Assembly: GCF_036884655.1 (NCBI RefSeq)
Contig: NC_088355.1
Coordinates: 41,655,001 to 41,719,000 of the forward strand
Direction: 5' to 3'
From: Musa acuminata AAA Group
Taxonomy: Eukaryota; Streptophyta; Magnoliopsida; Zingiberales; Musaceae
DNA length: 64,000 nt
A program made the translations under genes and the position numbers. Every line of letters begins with the position of its first letter. Positions within the stretch are counted from its first letter, which is position 1. Shown here piece by piece: positions 44,894 to 57,525 of this stretch. Under the pieces are notes generated by a model that searched no databases, was not told the origin of the DNA, and saw only the letters and a program-made list of their open reading frames with translations.

Positions 44894-46386
44894 TGGCCTG
44901 GTCCCGTTGGTTACGCGTGCGGTTCTTCTAATTTTAGTGCCTGCGAAAGTTTTTGGGTGCTGTTTGAGGCCGGCAATCTTTCGAATTAATATTTCCTTGT
45001 CAATTTGCCTTTTTGTTGGCGTGCTGTGGCGGATGACGCGATATTGAGGACGTCCACTGATGCGGTGTATTAGTCCATGATAGTCTTTAAATAAAACTTC
45101 CACCAAATCGTGCCGGTGGATTGTTATTTAAGAGGACAAACATTATAATTTGAGTTCGAGATCATTGATCTCAGTCAGGAAGTGTGATTCTTAAAGTGTA
45201 TTCTGAAGCCAGGCAGCTCATCATGCGGATCTGTATTGTACTGTAAAATATCGTTCGCCACATTGGCCTTTGGCCATTCAGGATTACATAATGCCGCGAG
45301 ATCAACAAACGCATACTAGCGAGCGTGGTGGAGAGGTGAAGTGTTGTCGTGTTGGGGGAGAGAGAATGATTATTATAGCAGTGCGTCGGAAAGGGGAGGC
45401 GTGGGAAACGGGAGCGCACCGCAAGCGCGAGAGCTCGAGGTCGATGGCGAGTCCCCGAGGCAGGCAGGGCCCCGCCCACGAGGGGCGGCGCGTCGCTTCA
45501 CCGCACGGAAGTGGGGCGGAGCAGAGCGGGGCCCGCCATTTCAGTGGCGCCAATTGGAAGGCAGGCGAGCGTGTGCGGCGCGCGTCAGCATCGTATCCGG
45601 CCGGTGCTCCTACTTCGCGCCCCCCGCCCCGGGCCTCTCGTTGGATGCCTCTCGGCCTTGCTTGCTTGCCGGGATGAGGCGGTGATGCGACGGGAAAAGA
45701 AGAAAGCGGGCTTCATCTTTACCTCTCAATCTCTCTCTCTCTCTCCGCGTGTCTTCTCGTCGCCGCATTCAGTGGCGGGACCCAATCTTCAGTCTCCCAA
45801 CTTTCCCGAAATCCCCAGACGGGGCGAATCGACGTTTTAATCTTCGGGAATCAAGAGGTCCCTCAAATCAGCATTGTTTGCCTTCGGGAATAAAGGACAA
45901 GTGGCAGGAAAGTGCAATACGGGGCCAAATGGTTCTCGCAAAGCACACAGAAAGCAGCCCTCCCTCCCTATCAAACACCGTCAGTGAGAGATGATTTGGC
46001 GAGGAAGAAGGGGACATCACAAAAACCACCGTCGTCTATTCCTCGTATATTCTCTTTCCTCTCTCTCTCTCTTTCTCTCTTTCTCTCTTTCTCGTGTATT
46101 GTACATTTCTGCTTTAGATTTGTTTAAAGGTGGCTGGGCGGTGCCTGGTCGAGTTCATGCATCAGGAGGAATGAGCATGCTCGATCGATGCAACAGGGAT
46201 TTTAAAGATGGCAAGAGAGATTGACTTTCAGGTTGGCTGCAGATGGCTTTCGCCCTCTTGTGATCATAAATTAGGGTTCATCTGATGTGTTCTTTTGATA
46301 TGGCATGCGGATTGGGGGTGACGCGGATTCCACTTTGCTTTGCTAATTGCTGTGACGCGGAGCTGCAGACGTTGGGCTCCTCCACT

Positions 46387-46469
<83 letters not shown>

Positions 46470-47875
46470 TTCAAGATTTATGGAGTGCACAACCTTGGCA
46501 GCTAGCAGTGACACTATTATAGCCATCGTAGGACTGTCACATTCTATAGTCCTTACACCGGGTATGCAGCTATTGCTTGCAGTTAGGTTAATGACCACTA
46601 GAGATTATCACCCTCGATAATATTATCATCGACAGTTTACTGTGATCAAGCACGAGTAACCTTACATCACCCATAAATAAGCGATAGGATGGATTGGATG
46701 AAAAAACAAATTGAGAATACAAACGAATCATTAATGCATAATAAATAAAAACCAATTTATACTTTTCTTCTTATCCTTCACAAGAGTAATGAATTTAGAG
46801 ACAAAAGGAGATAAAAGAATATATGTAATCTCTCGATGACTCTCATGACTAAAAAAAGATGAGCGAAGATATGTAATCTCTCAATCACATTACATATCCA
46901 CGGATCCTTATTTATCTGTATATTCATATATTTAATTATTCGTATTGAATTTCTAAGAGGTCAAGCCCTTTATAGGTGAGAGCAAAAGATTTAAAATAAA
47001 TAATTAAAGGAGTTCCTCTCATCATGATCATCTCGTAAGAAATCCTATCAAAATTAAAATTTCTTTCTATTGGTCGATAATCGTAATCAGAATTCAATCA
47101 TATTCACGATACATCTTACCTAATTAGATAGGATCACATAATCTAACTTTTCTGTTCGAATATCTTAATTTTCCCATATCTCAACTCGAGATAGATTGGA
47201 AATTAATCCCCATCGACCCCAAATCACTTTACTAGATTCATAAGTGTTTGTTTTGGGTTTAAGTCCACACTCAGTTAAATAGTTTAGGCTTATAGTTTGA
47301 GTTTTTTTTGTTTAATATTTTCGAATGTTTTATGACCTAGGAATATCTTCCTAATGCATTTGTAATAGTCCCTTTTTTACAATGGTGATTTGCTCCTCCT
47401 TCGTCCGTGAATATAGATTAATTGATCGAACCACGTAAATTTGATTTTCTTGTCTCTTTTATCATTCTGGTTTATTATTATTATTTATTACCAAATTACC
47501 TTTGATAAAATTCCTGGGGCAGCTCTAACAAGTATGATAGCATCATCATATATGTACATAAACTTTTCCTTTGATTTAGTATGAGTCGAACAACATTCAG
47601 GTATACAGGCAAGCCAATTCTTGCAAGAAAAGAAAAGAAAAAAAAGGCCATCGCTATGATGATACACATACACCAAAAGAGATCAAAAGAACCGAAAAGA
47701 AGATACACAAATCAACCACCCCCCAGGCCATATAGGTAGTATTAGGCCATTAGCTTTCCAGCAGAGCAAACCAATACTTCATGCTTTATTTCCTTTCGCA
47801 ATCCTCCAGTTAGAAAAAGAAGAGTTTGTTGTGATGTTAGTGACCACAAATTTAGCAAGAGAATCTTCTCTGTGT
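44894..47875. other. Intergenic region
   Basis: The 45260-45850 part is GC-rich with overlapping open frames in several phases but no domain. Pyrimidine tracts lie at 45730-45745 and 46060-46093. Positions about 46620-47480 are AT-rich. No gene is supported. The tail (47480-47875) is probably the 3' region of the QWRF gene. Confidence 0.45.
46391..46463. repeat. (CT)15(TA)n compound microsatellite
   Basis: Thirty bases of TC repeat pass directly into about 42 bases of TA repeat. Confidence 0.95.
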
Positions 47876-50800
47876 TTAGATCAGGTGGGCTCCTCGTTTT
47901 AGTTGTATCAGATGCCCTTGCAGGCTACATTGTTTTACCTGGTTCATCAGTTTGTGTTAAGAAATTACTGGATGATACCTGGAATAAGGAAAAAGGAAAT
48001 GGCTGCAGAAGTGAGACTTACATCCATAGCTGCTACTGTGGATAGGAGATCTCTAGATCGTTCAAGTAGTGCTCGTTCTTGGGCAACCACTTTAGTTATG
48101 TTAGATACCAAGGTACTCATTCCTTCTACCTGTACAAATGTATATGCATACGGAAATCAGGTAAGAAAAAAATCTTATGGCATTAACCTATGTCCTATGA
48201 TCAGATACAGTAATCTGTGTTAAAGGACAGATCAAACACTTGGAATCATGTAGATGACATGAGGTAGGTTGTTCTCGGAGAAAACTCATCGGAATGAACC
48301 AATTAGCTGGTATGTGACGAAGAAATTTTCCTTCGAACATGTCAATGAATTATCAGGACACAGGTTTTCTGCAAAGAATCTCCATTTGTTGCTAGAAATA
48401 TGACGTGGAACGAAATAACTTTTAAGCTGCATGTTTTTGAACCCTCAACCGCTTTGTATTGGAGCTGTTTGTGCCTATTTCTACAATTGAGTCATTTTGG
48501 TTTCTATTTTTATCATTCCTCTTAATCAATAATTTTTGTTCCTTATGCAAAAGGCTGACAGAGAATTTGAAATATGCACCAGTTTTATATACTCCAAAGC
48601 ATCTAAAGCAATGATGGAAGAAAAGACTACCACTTGACAAGATGATTTTGTATAGGCAGTCACCTTTGATAGTAGAGAGAATATTGAGGATCCCATTGCC
48701 TGCATCATATCGACTGTTGAACCAACAGCATCTTTAACTTCCAAGATGTCTGCCTGTGAAATAAGCAAACCATGTTATTTCTCAAAGTTTGGACTGATAT
48801 CACCGAGTTCATTCATTGAAATGAAGAATCAGAGGATACTAACCTTGGCTCCACTAACAACAGGAAGACGGAGTGTGCTAGCATTTAATGCTTCAATAGA
48901 TCCGCATAATGAGCTTGAATGATCTTTCTCCATGACAGACCATTCATCCAAAGAGGCCATCTGCACTAACGAAGTTGTAGAAATTCAAATCTGATGCTCA
49001 TAAACAACTAAATGTATAACAAATGGCTGGTTTCAACAAGGACATGTAATCAGCTAAAATTAACCAGATCAATCAAATTGGCAAAAGTTCATCTGCATAA
49101 ACTGGGATTTATAAGTTTAACAGAGAATTGGACAGGAGTAGTGGTATCATTTGACATTGATCATGACTAGCTTGGGTCAATAAGCAACCTAACTGATTCT
49201 AATGAAGACTTGAGTTGCGATTCTCTCTTATAAGTTCAAGGGTATCAGGATGGACCCAAACAACTCTTGATTTGAATTGACCATTTTTAGGATTCATCAA
49301 GTTTTGAAAAACTTGACACTAACTCTTAAGTAATTCACTATTCATTGTCAATTTGTTAGGCAGAAACATGTCAAGAATGTATTGTCGAACCTAGCAAATT
49401 GTGTCCATTAGATTTCACCATTGCCACTCGAATATTTTCTCTCAAGATATTTCACTTGTAGTTTTTGGTTGAACCATAAGAGGAATGATATGATTTCTGT
49501 CTCCATGGCTACTTATTGATGACAAAGAGATGATTTTATTCCACTTATCATATGATTGTCTGTTCCTCTCCTCCATAACACTTTTGGAGGCTAGAGGAAT
49601 CCTGGAGAGTTTCAACTTGGCACTTTGGTTTTATGAAACTACTCTGCATAAACAACAAGAGAATTGTGTAAAATCTTCCAAAAAAACATTTTGGTTTCTT
49701 TGTTATCCAAGGCTTCCCAACTAGGAATATGGTGGGTGGTTGGCATCTTGAGCAAAGAGCCACATTTACGATTACTTCAAATTTTCATCGAACATACACT
49801 GATTGATCAAAATTTCCAAATATACTTACATAAATATGAGGGAGAGAAGAAGCACTGAACTAAACTAAAACTAAAAGATAGGTTAACAAAGACTTTCACA
49901 GACAGATAATCAAACAAAGAGACCATCGGGAAACAAAGGCTTACTTGCCCCTTAAGAATGGAAGTTAGCTTTAAATTTTGTGTCAAAAGTTGTAGCTTGA
50001 TCCTTTTAATAGTGATGGACTCACGCAACTTTGAGGTAGTTATCCATGCATCATACAGTTTCTTCTGTAAAGATCAAATGAAAACTTTAGCTATTAAAGC
50101 ACCATATAAATTTCATTGAGATAGATGAAACAAAAAGCATTAGTTAACCACAATTTTAGACTTGAATGAAAGCATAACTATAACATTCAGGACAAAATTC
50201 ATGAGCAAAAACATCAAATTAAGGATGATGTAACTGAAGGCAAAACAATAGATGAAAAGGATGATTTAACTGAAAGCATAACTGAAACATTTAGCAAAAA
50301 TAATAGCAAGAAAAAAGACAACTAAAGCTCCATCTGGCTTATATGAGACGATCCATCTTTTCTTGTAACAGTAGTCATCCATTCCAACAATGTGTACTAG
50401 ACTAACCTTCAATATATGTAGTTTCTAAACAGTCCAACATTTTGATCCTTAAAGCATGATAGTACTTGTATACACATCCTTTTAAATGTTTCTTTAAACT
50501 GCAGGGTTATCGGAAAACTATATACAACACAACAATTAGTCGCTTTTTAATGTTCTTTTTCTTTTCATGAGCAACATCTTCTATAGTCTTTTCTTCTTCT
50601 TCTTTAACAGTAAATCAAATATTCTGCAATCATTTTTTTCCATTATTTTAATGCACCATATTTTCTTTGGTTCCAAAGGACACTAGTAATTGCCTTATTC
50701 TGAGCTATCGGAAACAAATGATTTCACAGAATATATAAATCACGAAAGTCAAATCAAACAGTAGTATCTGAGAAGAGAAGAAGATCATTAGGACAATTTC

Positions 50801-52570
50801 AACTCACAACCAAGGACACAATAAAGTTCTAAAGTTTCATCATATTTTCAGTACAGTAATATTACAAGTGTAGTACAAGTGCACAACAGGAATAATTGAT
50901 CATATGCTGATCATTATATGAAGCGGAAAATAAGGAAAAGAAAATACTTACAAGTTTGGTCTTTTTAATTCAAGAACATGAAATGAAAGCTATAGTTATT
51001 TGGTAAGGAATGAAAGACTGAAAAAGAAACAAAAGTTTTGTGCCGAAAGGAATTAGAGAACCTACTCTTATGCCAAAGCAAACTACTTGACAGAATAACC
51101 AATTTACATGTACGACATGTATGATCATGTTATGCTGGGGTAGTCAGCACAAATAGGAACTTGATCACAAACTATCGCATATATAACAAGCACTAAATTG
51201 AAGAAGAAAATTAACATCAACATTACCTCTACAGCTAGTTTCTGCATTAGCAGTGCAGAATAGGCCCTGGCATTAACACATCGCCATTGCAAATGCCGGT
51301 TATCAAGCAACCTCAACAAGTGAGCTTCCTCAATCCGATTCTCCCCTTTCTTTGCCCTCCGCACTTCAGTAGAAAAGCTTATAATTGAAGGGGCATTGCC
51401 CGGCTGACCAAATGGTGAGCTGTTCAATAATGCATTACTCCTTGTCCGCAATGGACTAGCCATACCCCTCGATGGTGAAGTTATAGGCTTGCTAAGAGAA
51501 GAAGGTGCCATGGTTCCATGGTGCAGAGAAGCTGGCCTCGAACAAGACAAAGGGTTATCCACCGACAATTTCTTTACCGTTCCCAGCTTTGGTTGTACCA
51601 CGGGCCTTGCGTCCGGTGAAGATGAAGGGGAGCAAGGCTCAGGATGCCGATACAACCGGTTGTTCGTCTCCTCCCAAAATCTTGCCGGCACACTGATCCC
51701 ACGCGGAGTCACCTTTGCTCGTGGGAGCACACTGAATTCTGGCGTCCCAGAATTACTACCAGAAGACACACTATCGGTATCGGACGAAGCTGAGAGATCA
51801 CCCTGGTCAAACGAAGCCCTCCTCGTAGTATCATCAAACATCATAGACTGCTCGAGTAACCTGACGGTGGCCAAAATGGGTTCTTTCTTCTCAGAGGAAC
51901 AATTCAAGCTCCTCGTCAACGGGTTGGACGGCGGAGCTCTCGAAGCGGGCCACAGGTGGTGGCTGTCTGAGGGCCTCGAATTCTCTAAATGATCACCAGC
52001 CTTCGCCAGAGGGGCACAAGTGGCACCGTGTCTCCGCCGCTCGGACGTGGGGGAGGCGGGCTTGGGTCGGCTGATCCGGTAGAAGAAGGATTCCCCCTGG
52101 AAGGAGACCGAGAGGCTCCGGGTCATGCAGAAGGCACGGGTGGCAGCGGAGGGCTCGGCCGGAGTCGGGCAGGGACGGGCGACAGTCGTGGAAGGCCGAA
52201 CCCGACCGACGGAGTGCGATCGCTTCTGGGCCGCACACTGGGGCAAGGCCGGCGGCGTCGATGGCCGGGGGGTCACGAACGGCGACGGGAAGCGCTGAGA
52301 GCTCGAAGAAGAGAAGGTAGTGGCGGTAGAACACGAAGTGGCCGTAGAGGACGAGGGGCAGCTATAAGAGGGGAGGAACCGAGAATTGACCTTCTTGGTG
52401 CGAGCTCGTCCTGCGCCGGTGGCGGCATTGTCCTTCTCGGAGGGGATCAGCATCCGGGGATGAGGGTTACGGAGACCGTCGCTATGCGGCGGGGCAGAAG
52501 CGTTCTTGTGGGGATTCGGAGATTTCCTGGACCCGGCGGCGACGGTCGTGGCTGCGGTGGCGGCCACCAT
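47876..52570 (-). CDS. QWRF motif-family protein, six exons
   Basis: On the minus strand exons are 52570-51227, 50064-49945, 48960-48844, 48753-48664, 48129-48022 and 47938-47876; they join to 1842 bases, 613 aa, all in phase 0. The N-terminal 380 residues are Ser/Pro/Arg-rich and disordered, with RSHSVGRVRPSTT and SRFLPSYSCPSSS. The C-terminal domain holds LLDNRHLQWRCVNARA, then TIKRIKLQLLTQNLKLTSILKGQ, MASLDEWSVMEKDHSSSL, STVDMMQAMGSSIFSLLSK and ERSRDLLSTVAAMD. The family includes microtubule-binding AUGMIN8 and the Arabidopsis QWRF proteins. The name motif reads QWRC instead of QWRF here. The last exon, ending HLIQLKRGAHLI, is the least certain. Confidence 0.92.
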
Positions 52571-52659
52571 CGATCTAGTTCGAGATCCCGGCGACCTATC
52601 TCGATCTCCGACTTTCTTCTCGAACTACGACAGCCGGTAGCGGGAAAGGCAGTTAGCGG

Positions 52660-52776
52660 TCACATCGCCAGGCGGAGCACCAGACCCCAGACCTCTTCTA
52701 CACTCCTTGAAGGAGGAGAATTAGAAGAATTGGAAGCAGAAGAAGAGAGTGGGAAGCAAAGAGAAAGGCTTTGCAT
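52660..52776 (-). other. Possible upstream open frame in the QWRF leader
   Basis: A 38-codon frame with its own ATG (52774-52776) and stop (TGA at 52660-52662) lies 90 bp before the main start. The reading frame is Ser-rich. Whether it lies in the mature leader depends on the transcription start, which is not known. Confidence 0.35.
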
Positions 52777-52817
52777 CTCAGAGCAGGTGGAGGTTTAGAT
52801 TCTTTCCCCCTCTCTTC

Positions 52818-52820
<3 letters not shown>

Positions 52821-52863
<43 letters not shown>
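52821..52863. repeat. (CT)n(CA)n microsatellite in the QWRF upstream region
   Basis: Twenty-eight bases of TC repeat followed by about 14 bases of CA repeat. On the minus strand this reads as a (GT)n(GA)n tract, common near plant transcription starts. Confidence 0.9.
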
Positions 52864-53874
52864 TTATATCCCCAAGCTTTCTTTATTTGTATTTTAGTGG
52901 GGTGTTTGCTCCCTTGCTAAGATAAGAGTGGGAGTGTATAATATAATTGAGATTGTAAACTGGAGTTTGCCAACAGTGAGCTAACACATGAAATGCAATA
53001 AATAGTGGCACAAAGAGAGAACAAATGGGTGGGGGCAGAGGAGCATCCAATCCCTCAACATCTTAAGTTACGCCTGTCGAACAACCATATAAATGATGTG
53101 ATGTATTAAGAACAAAATACATGATGATGGGGTAGTTTCCAGCAAAGGGATCTCTCTCCTTTCTCTGCACTTCTTCTCGGTTTTAGGAACTGTGTGGGGT
53201 CGAGGTGGTCAAGAAGGAAATATTAGTTGATGAGTCCGGCTCATGTCCCTTATCGGATCCTTATTTTGGTGGTCATCATTAATGGTTTAGGCAGGATTAG
53301 GTGTGCATTCCTCTCAGCATGCTCAGCTTGCAAATGCAGGTAAAGCTCTTACCATGCTGAGCCCTTGGACAACTTTTGTCTTTTCTTCTTCCACGGACTC
53401 CCAAACTGTACCTTCTTCCGCAACGATATCGAAGGGAAGGAAGGAAGATGTTGATCTACGTGGGGGGGGGGGGGGGTGGGGGTTTGCAGTATGTATCTTC
53501 CTGGGGACATATGGTGTGGTGAGCCATCAGTGTCAAAGAGGACATTTTAGCTATATATGTATATGGTATAGTGGCTTCGTGAGGTGAATGAACAACATAA
53601 TAGAATTATTGTTAGGTTAGGCTTCGAGTCAGCTTTCCGGTCTCCCTTCCCACCCCCCCCCGTGTGTGGGGTGGGTGGGTGGGGGGGAGGAGGGGGGCGG
53701 GGGTGGGGTGGGGTGGGGCACTACCGACCTCTCACACGTTGTCATTGTGCTCATCAGAGCCCACGGGCGGTTCTCCGTCCTCCCTTACCGGCCAATGAGT
53801 GTCTCAACACAACTTTAACTACGTATGACAGATGCACATGCATGGTCGACTTTGGTCTTGTCAAATATTAAAAA
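52864..53874. other. QWRF promoter-side intergenic region
   Basis: It includes a 15-base G run at 53462-53476 and the G-rich block at 53668-53718. No gene is seen. Confidence 0.5.
53668..53718 (+). other. G-rich block with G-quadruplex pattern
   Basis: More than four runs of three or more G are separated by one or two bases (GGGGTGGGTGGGTGGGG and on). A run of C at 53654-53660 precedes it. The pattern fits the usual G-quadruplex rule; whether it folds in the cell is unknown. Confidence 0.75.
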
Positions 53875-54130
53875 ATATTATTAATTTAATATGATTCGGT
53901 ATGTCATACCGAATCATACCGTCCGATACGAGCGGTACGTATCGATCCGATAAACTATTGGTATGCGGACCTCCTGCTACCGGACGGATTATGCTATAGT
54001 GCTACAATATACATTGTAGCAGTGCTACAGTGCTGGTGTATCGTTCGGTACACCCTAGTGTACCGCTTGGTACGTCGGTACTGTACCGTACCAAGCCAAC
54101 CTCGAAACACTGGTATTGCATACCTTGCTT
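53875..54130. repeat. Dispersed 'CGGTAC' repeat, second copy
   Basis: It shares phrases with 40015-40235, for example CGGTACGT, GTACCGTACC and CTCGAAAC near its end. It contains internal inverted segments (CGGTATGTCATACCG; GCTACAATATACATTGTAGC). Confidence 0.6.
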
Positions 54131-56012
54131 TGAATTATCATTTTTTTTTACGTAAATCTCTTTATACATATTATCATAATAAATTTAAAAAATTTATATT
54201 CTTTTTCTCGACTTCCTAAAAAACGTTCTCTTCCGATGGCATCCAAAATATTTCTCATATTTTATTTCTCATATCGAAACTCAAAAATATAAATAATGTT
54301 TATGAAATAATCAAATTTTAATTTTTAATTTTTTTATATAAAGATTCTTTGTCCTCGGGACATTGATTCTAAGAAAACGCATGCTAACTCAGAAAGAAAG
54401 ATGGATTCAGATGCTAGAGAACAAAACAACTGTTCTTGGTTAACATCAGAAAGTAGTCCTTCCCCGAGTATCTAAGCTTTCAAAGATCAAGAAATTTTGC
54501 ATCATATCCAAGGGAAAAGTACAAGCAGAAAGATTTATTGTTAGAGTAGCAGAACATGAGAGAGAGAGAGAGAGAGAAGCTATCAGACAATAATTTATAA
54601 GGAGACTCAGATCATCAGTACCAAACTGGTGTAGACATTGAAAGACCAAAATTTGCAGTTCGTCACCTCTACCTGTACATCAACATTTCAAGCTTAGCTA
54701 TAAAGACAGTAAAGTTCAATGAGATCTGGTCCCCTTTGTGAACATTCCACCACCAAGCTTTTGGGGTCCATTGTCTTTATATTTTACAGAGAGGCACAGT
54801 TCATCCACTTTTCTCATCTCCATCCTTTAATCACGAGAAATCCTTGTGGGTCTGCATGCAGCACCAAAGTGAAAGCCTTTACACTGCAGGGAATCTCACT
54901 TTTGTCGAAGCTCTGACCTCTGTGTTCCCCCAACACTTTCCATTAAGGCACCAAAGAGACATCAACCTTCTGAAGACATCAGTTTGGATCCAAAGAACTT
55001 TGCGTGTAGGAAGCAGTTCATGTCATGCTGACTGCAGTTGCGAAACCTCATACAATGTCATGGTGGCCAAAGAAGACAAGACTTTCTTTAACTCCAGTCA
55101 TAATGGCCAAAGAAACACAAACATTGGACTTGTGGAAATATGACTCGAGAGATTTCCAACACAAACATGAAAGTTTGGTAAATAAATTACAGCAAAAAAG
55201 AAAGAAAGAAAAAAGAAAAAAAGAAGAACAGAAAGCGATTAGAATGATTGATCTTGCGAACAGGGAAAGGAAAACAGTTAAACCTATCATTAGCTTGCTG
55301 CTTCAAGATCTGTTCACAGAAACCTAGCTCTTAATTGATTGCCTATGTTGACAAAATGCAGTACAAAGTGAGGTAAAGTGACATGTAATATAATCATGTC
55401 AATATGATAGTGCGATAGCATGGAGAAGATTCAAGCTTGTGCATTAACAATGGAGGTTCATCGTAATCTCCTTCATTTTCTTCCAAGACATCTCTCCCTG
55501 CCTGAGTAGGCTCGGTCTATTTCTTGACATAAAGGCGAAAGGTATGATGTCTCAATCAATTCACAGTTCTAAGATTATTCTGACATGTTTTACTGATCTG
55601 CTTTTGAGAGCAAACGTCCGGTTTAACCGTTGTCATTTGAAGACTTGAAGAACAAGACGTAGGGATCTTATCGGGACGAACCAAGGAGCGTCGTCTTCCC
55701 CAATGTGTTGCAACGAATAGTTGCAGAAGATCATATCTTCCGGATAAAAACATCAAACCGAGCATGGATATTATACAACTACATGCATAGTCTTTGTTTC
55801 ACCATCGTACAAGAGAGTCGTAGTAGCTTGCCGTACTTGGTTTATCCTGATGAGTCTTACAACACCAGAAACTTAGTAATTAACAGTACACCTACAGATC
55901 TGATAAGTGATAGACGAAGCAGAGCTGCTGAGAGAGATGATCCATGCTTGGGTTGGCTTGGTGGCGTTGGCCGGGGGATACATGGCATGCGAGGAGTACC
56001 GTGTTCGATTGG
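54131..56012. other. Intergenic region
   Basis: AT-rich at first, then of average composition. Open frames at 54844-55327 and 55705-56064 have no recognised domain. No gene is supported, though non-coding transcripts cannot be excluded. Confidence 0.4.
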
Positions 56013-56370
56013 TCAGGATTTGATGGCGGCTTTCGAGCTTGGCACTGTATCGAATGGGAAGTAATCCTCCACATTTGCACCTGCTAAATCCCTTCCATTT
56101 CTCATGGCGCTGATGTCGAAGCTGTCGTCCTGAGAAGAATGCATGCTCGTTAGTACCATTTGATCAGGGAGAAGGCATTCTGCTATGCCTGTAAAACACC
56201 AGTGATGGTACCTTCAATTTCTTGTTGGTGATGATCGCCATGACACCTCCACCCTTTGCAGGCACAGTCGAGGCATAACCTGCAGCAATGGCGACTCTAT
56301 TGCTGGAGGAAAAGAACGCAACCGCTGCTCCAGCCACGAAAACCAGAGCAAAGAAGCGCAAAGATCCCAT
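56013..56370 (-). CDS. Small possible secreted peptide precursor, two exons
   Basis: On the minus strand exons 56370-56212 and 56129-56013 join to 276 bases, 91 aa. The splice site is AAG/gtacca...ttctcag/GAC. The protein starts MGSLRFFALVFVAGAAVAFF, a strong signal peptide or membrane anchor. It then has a short spacer with the basic stretch NKKLK and ends with DDSFDISAMRNGRDLAGANV and EDYFPFDTVPSSKAAIKS. A DY pair close to a proline-containing C-terminus is the general layout of sulfated plant peptide hormones, but I could not match it to a named family. It resembles from memory a plant group with D(P/T)VPSSKA-type ends whose role is unknown. The second exon fits the frame exactly, which supports a real gene. 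Confidence 0.7.
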
Positions 56371-56978
56371 CTTTCCACAGGATTCTTCCGCACCACAATG
56401 ATATCTGCCGCGTGCCTGTAAGCTACGCAAAGAAGGGGCTCGCAAACAGGCCCTTAAATAACAGAGGAGCCCATAATTGTTGGGACAGGGGAGAACAGGG
56501 GCTGAAGGGAACCGGAGCAGGGAGTTCCTTTCGTCACCACCGCCACAGATTTTAAGGCGGCACCGGGAAACCCGCCATGACTGCCTCCCACGCTCCCTTC
56601 CCTCCCTCCATTTACTATAGTACGCTGAGAGACCGGGAATTAAAAACCAGGGAGCGTGAGCGTGGGCGTGGGGAAGAGAGCACGTCACGCTCCGTGGATT
56701 GCAGGCAAAACCACTAAAGAGTAGTGCGTTGTGCGTGTCCATATTACTACTGGCTTAATTAATCTGTCGTGAGCGACCGATATAAAGAAGGGCATATTGC
56801 AGATTCCGAAGCAGAGGAATCTATTTAGTAAGTTAACACTGGTAAAAGATGACAGTATTTACCCTCAATTCCCATCTTCTCCGTAACTGCGTGAGGTGGG
56901 CGTTAATTCGCTTCTTGTTTCAGTCATGCATTTGATCAAACAAGTACGTATTTTAAGGAAACGCACGTAGTACCGTTC
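56371..56978. other. Upstream region of the small peptide gene
   Basis: The reading frame upstream of the chosen start remains open to 56742, but those residues show no conservation-like features and precede the signal peptide. I treat this stretch as leader and promoter. Confidence 0.5.
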
Positions 56979-57426
56979 TGTCATGGACTTAACTGGTTTT
57001 GCCTATGTCGTGCAGCACCCTTATGTGTCCGTCCACAAAGGTCAACCTCCCCGAAACCTCCCATGGTCCTTTAGGACCCACAAAAGAGAGAACAAATAGA
57101 GAAAACGTCTCACTCGGGATCCACAAGCAAACATCTCCGAAAACACTTCATAGACAATGCAAATTACAAACAGACTTTACAAGCTCTGAACAATTGCACA
57201 ACAAAGGGTAAAATGGTCTATTATAGATCGAAAATCTCTCGTACGTGTCCACATGACAGAACCTTTATCTATAGCCTAAAACGATCACAAACCTAACTAA
57301 AATGGGACTATTAAGCCTTCGACCGTCTCTCTACATGCTATACAAATACAAAGCATGAACATACCAAAAGACACAAACATACATAAGCATTACATCAAAT
57401 ATCTTGTTTAAAAGTTTATCCTGACA
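56979..57426 (+). mobile_element. Short solo LTR (448 bp), copy of the old LTR family
   Basis: It starts TGTCATGGACTTAAC and ends TATCCTGACA, giving the short inverted ends TGTCA/TGACA. GTTC occurs directly before and after it (56975-56978, 57427-57430), a possible 4-bp target duplication. Its sequence follows the older LTR pieces at 14719-18382 and their inverse at 9440-9780. No internal region is attached. Confidence 0.65.
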
Positions 57427-57525
57427 GTTCGGTACGTCACCACTCAAAAACTCAACGTTTACTCCCTCCATCAATGGCGATACCCTCTCCTCTCTTCCCT
57501 TCTTCGATTACGTCATGAAATTTCT

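Noticed and set aside
45270..45840. GC-rich 109-135-aa frames between the LBD and QWRF genes
   Set aside because: Several frames on both strands overlap here, none with a recognisable domain or splice support.
56371..56742. N-terminal extension of the small peptide frame to 192 residues
   Set aside because: The extension precedes a clear signal peptide and reads as leader DNA; the frame also ignores the intron at 56212.
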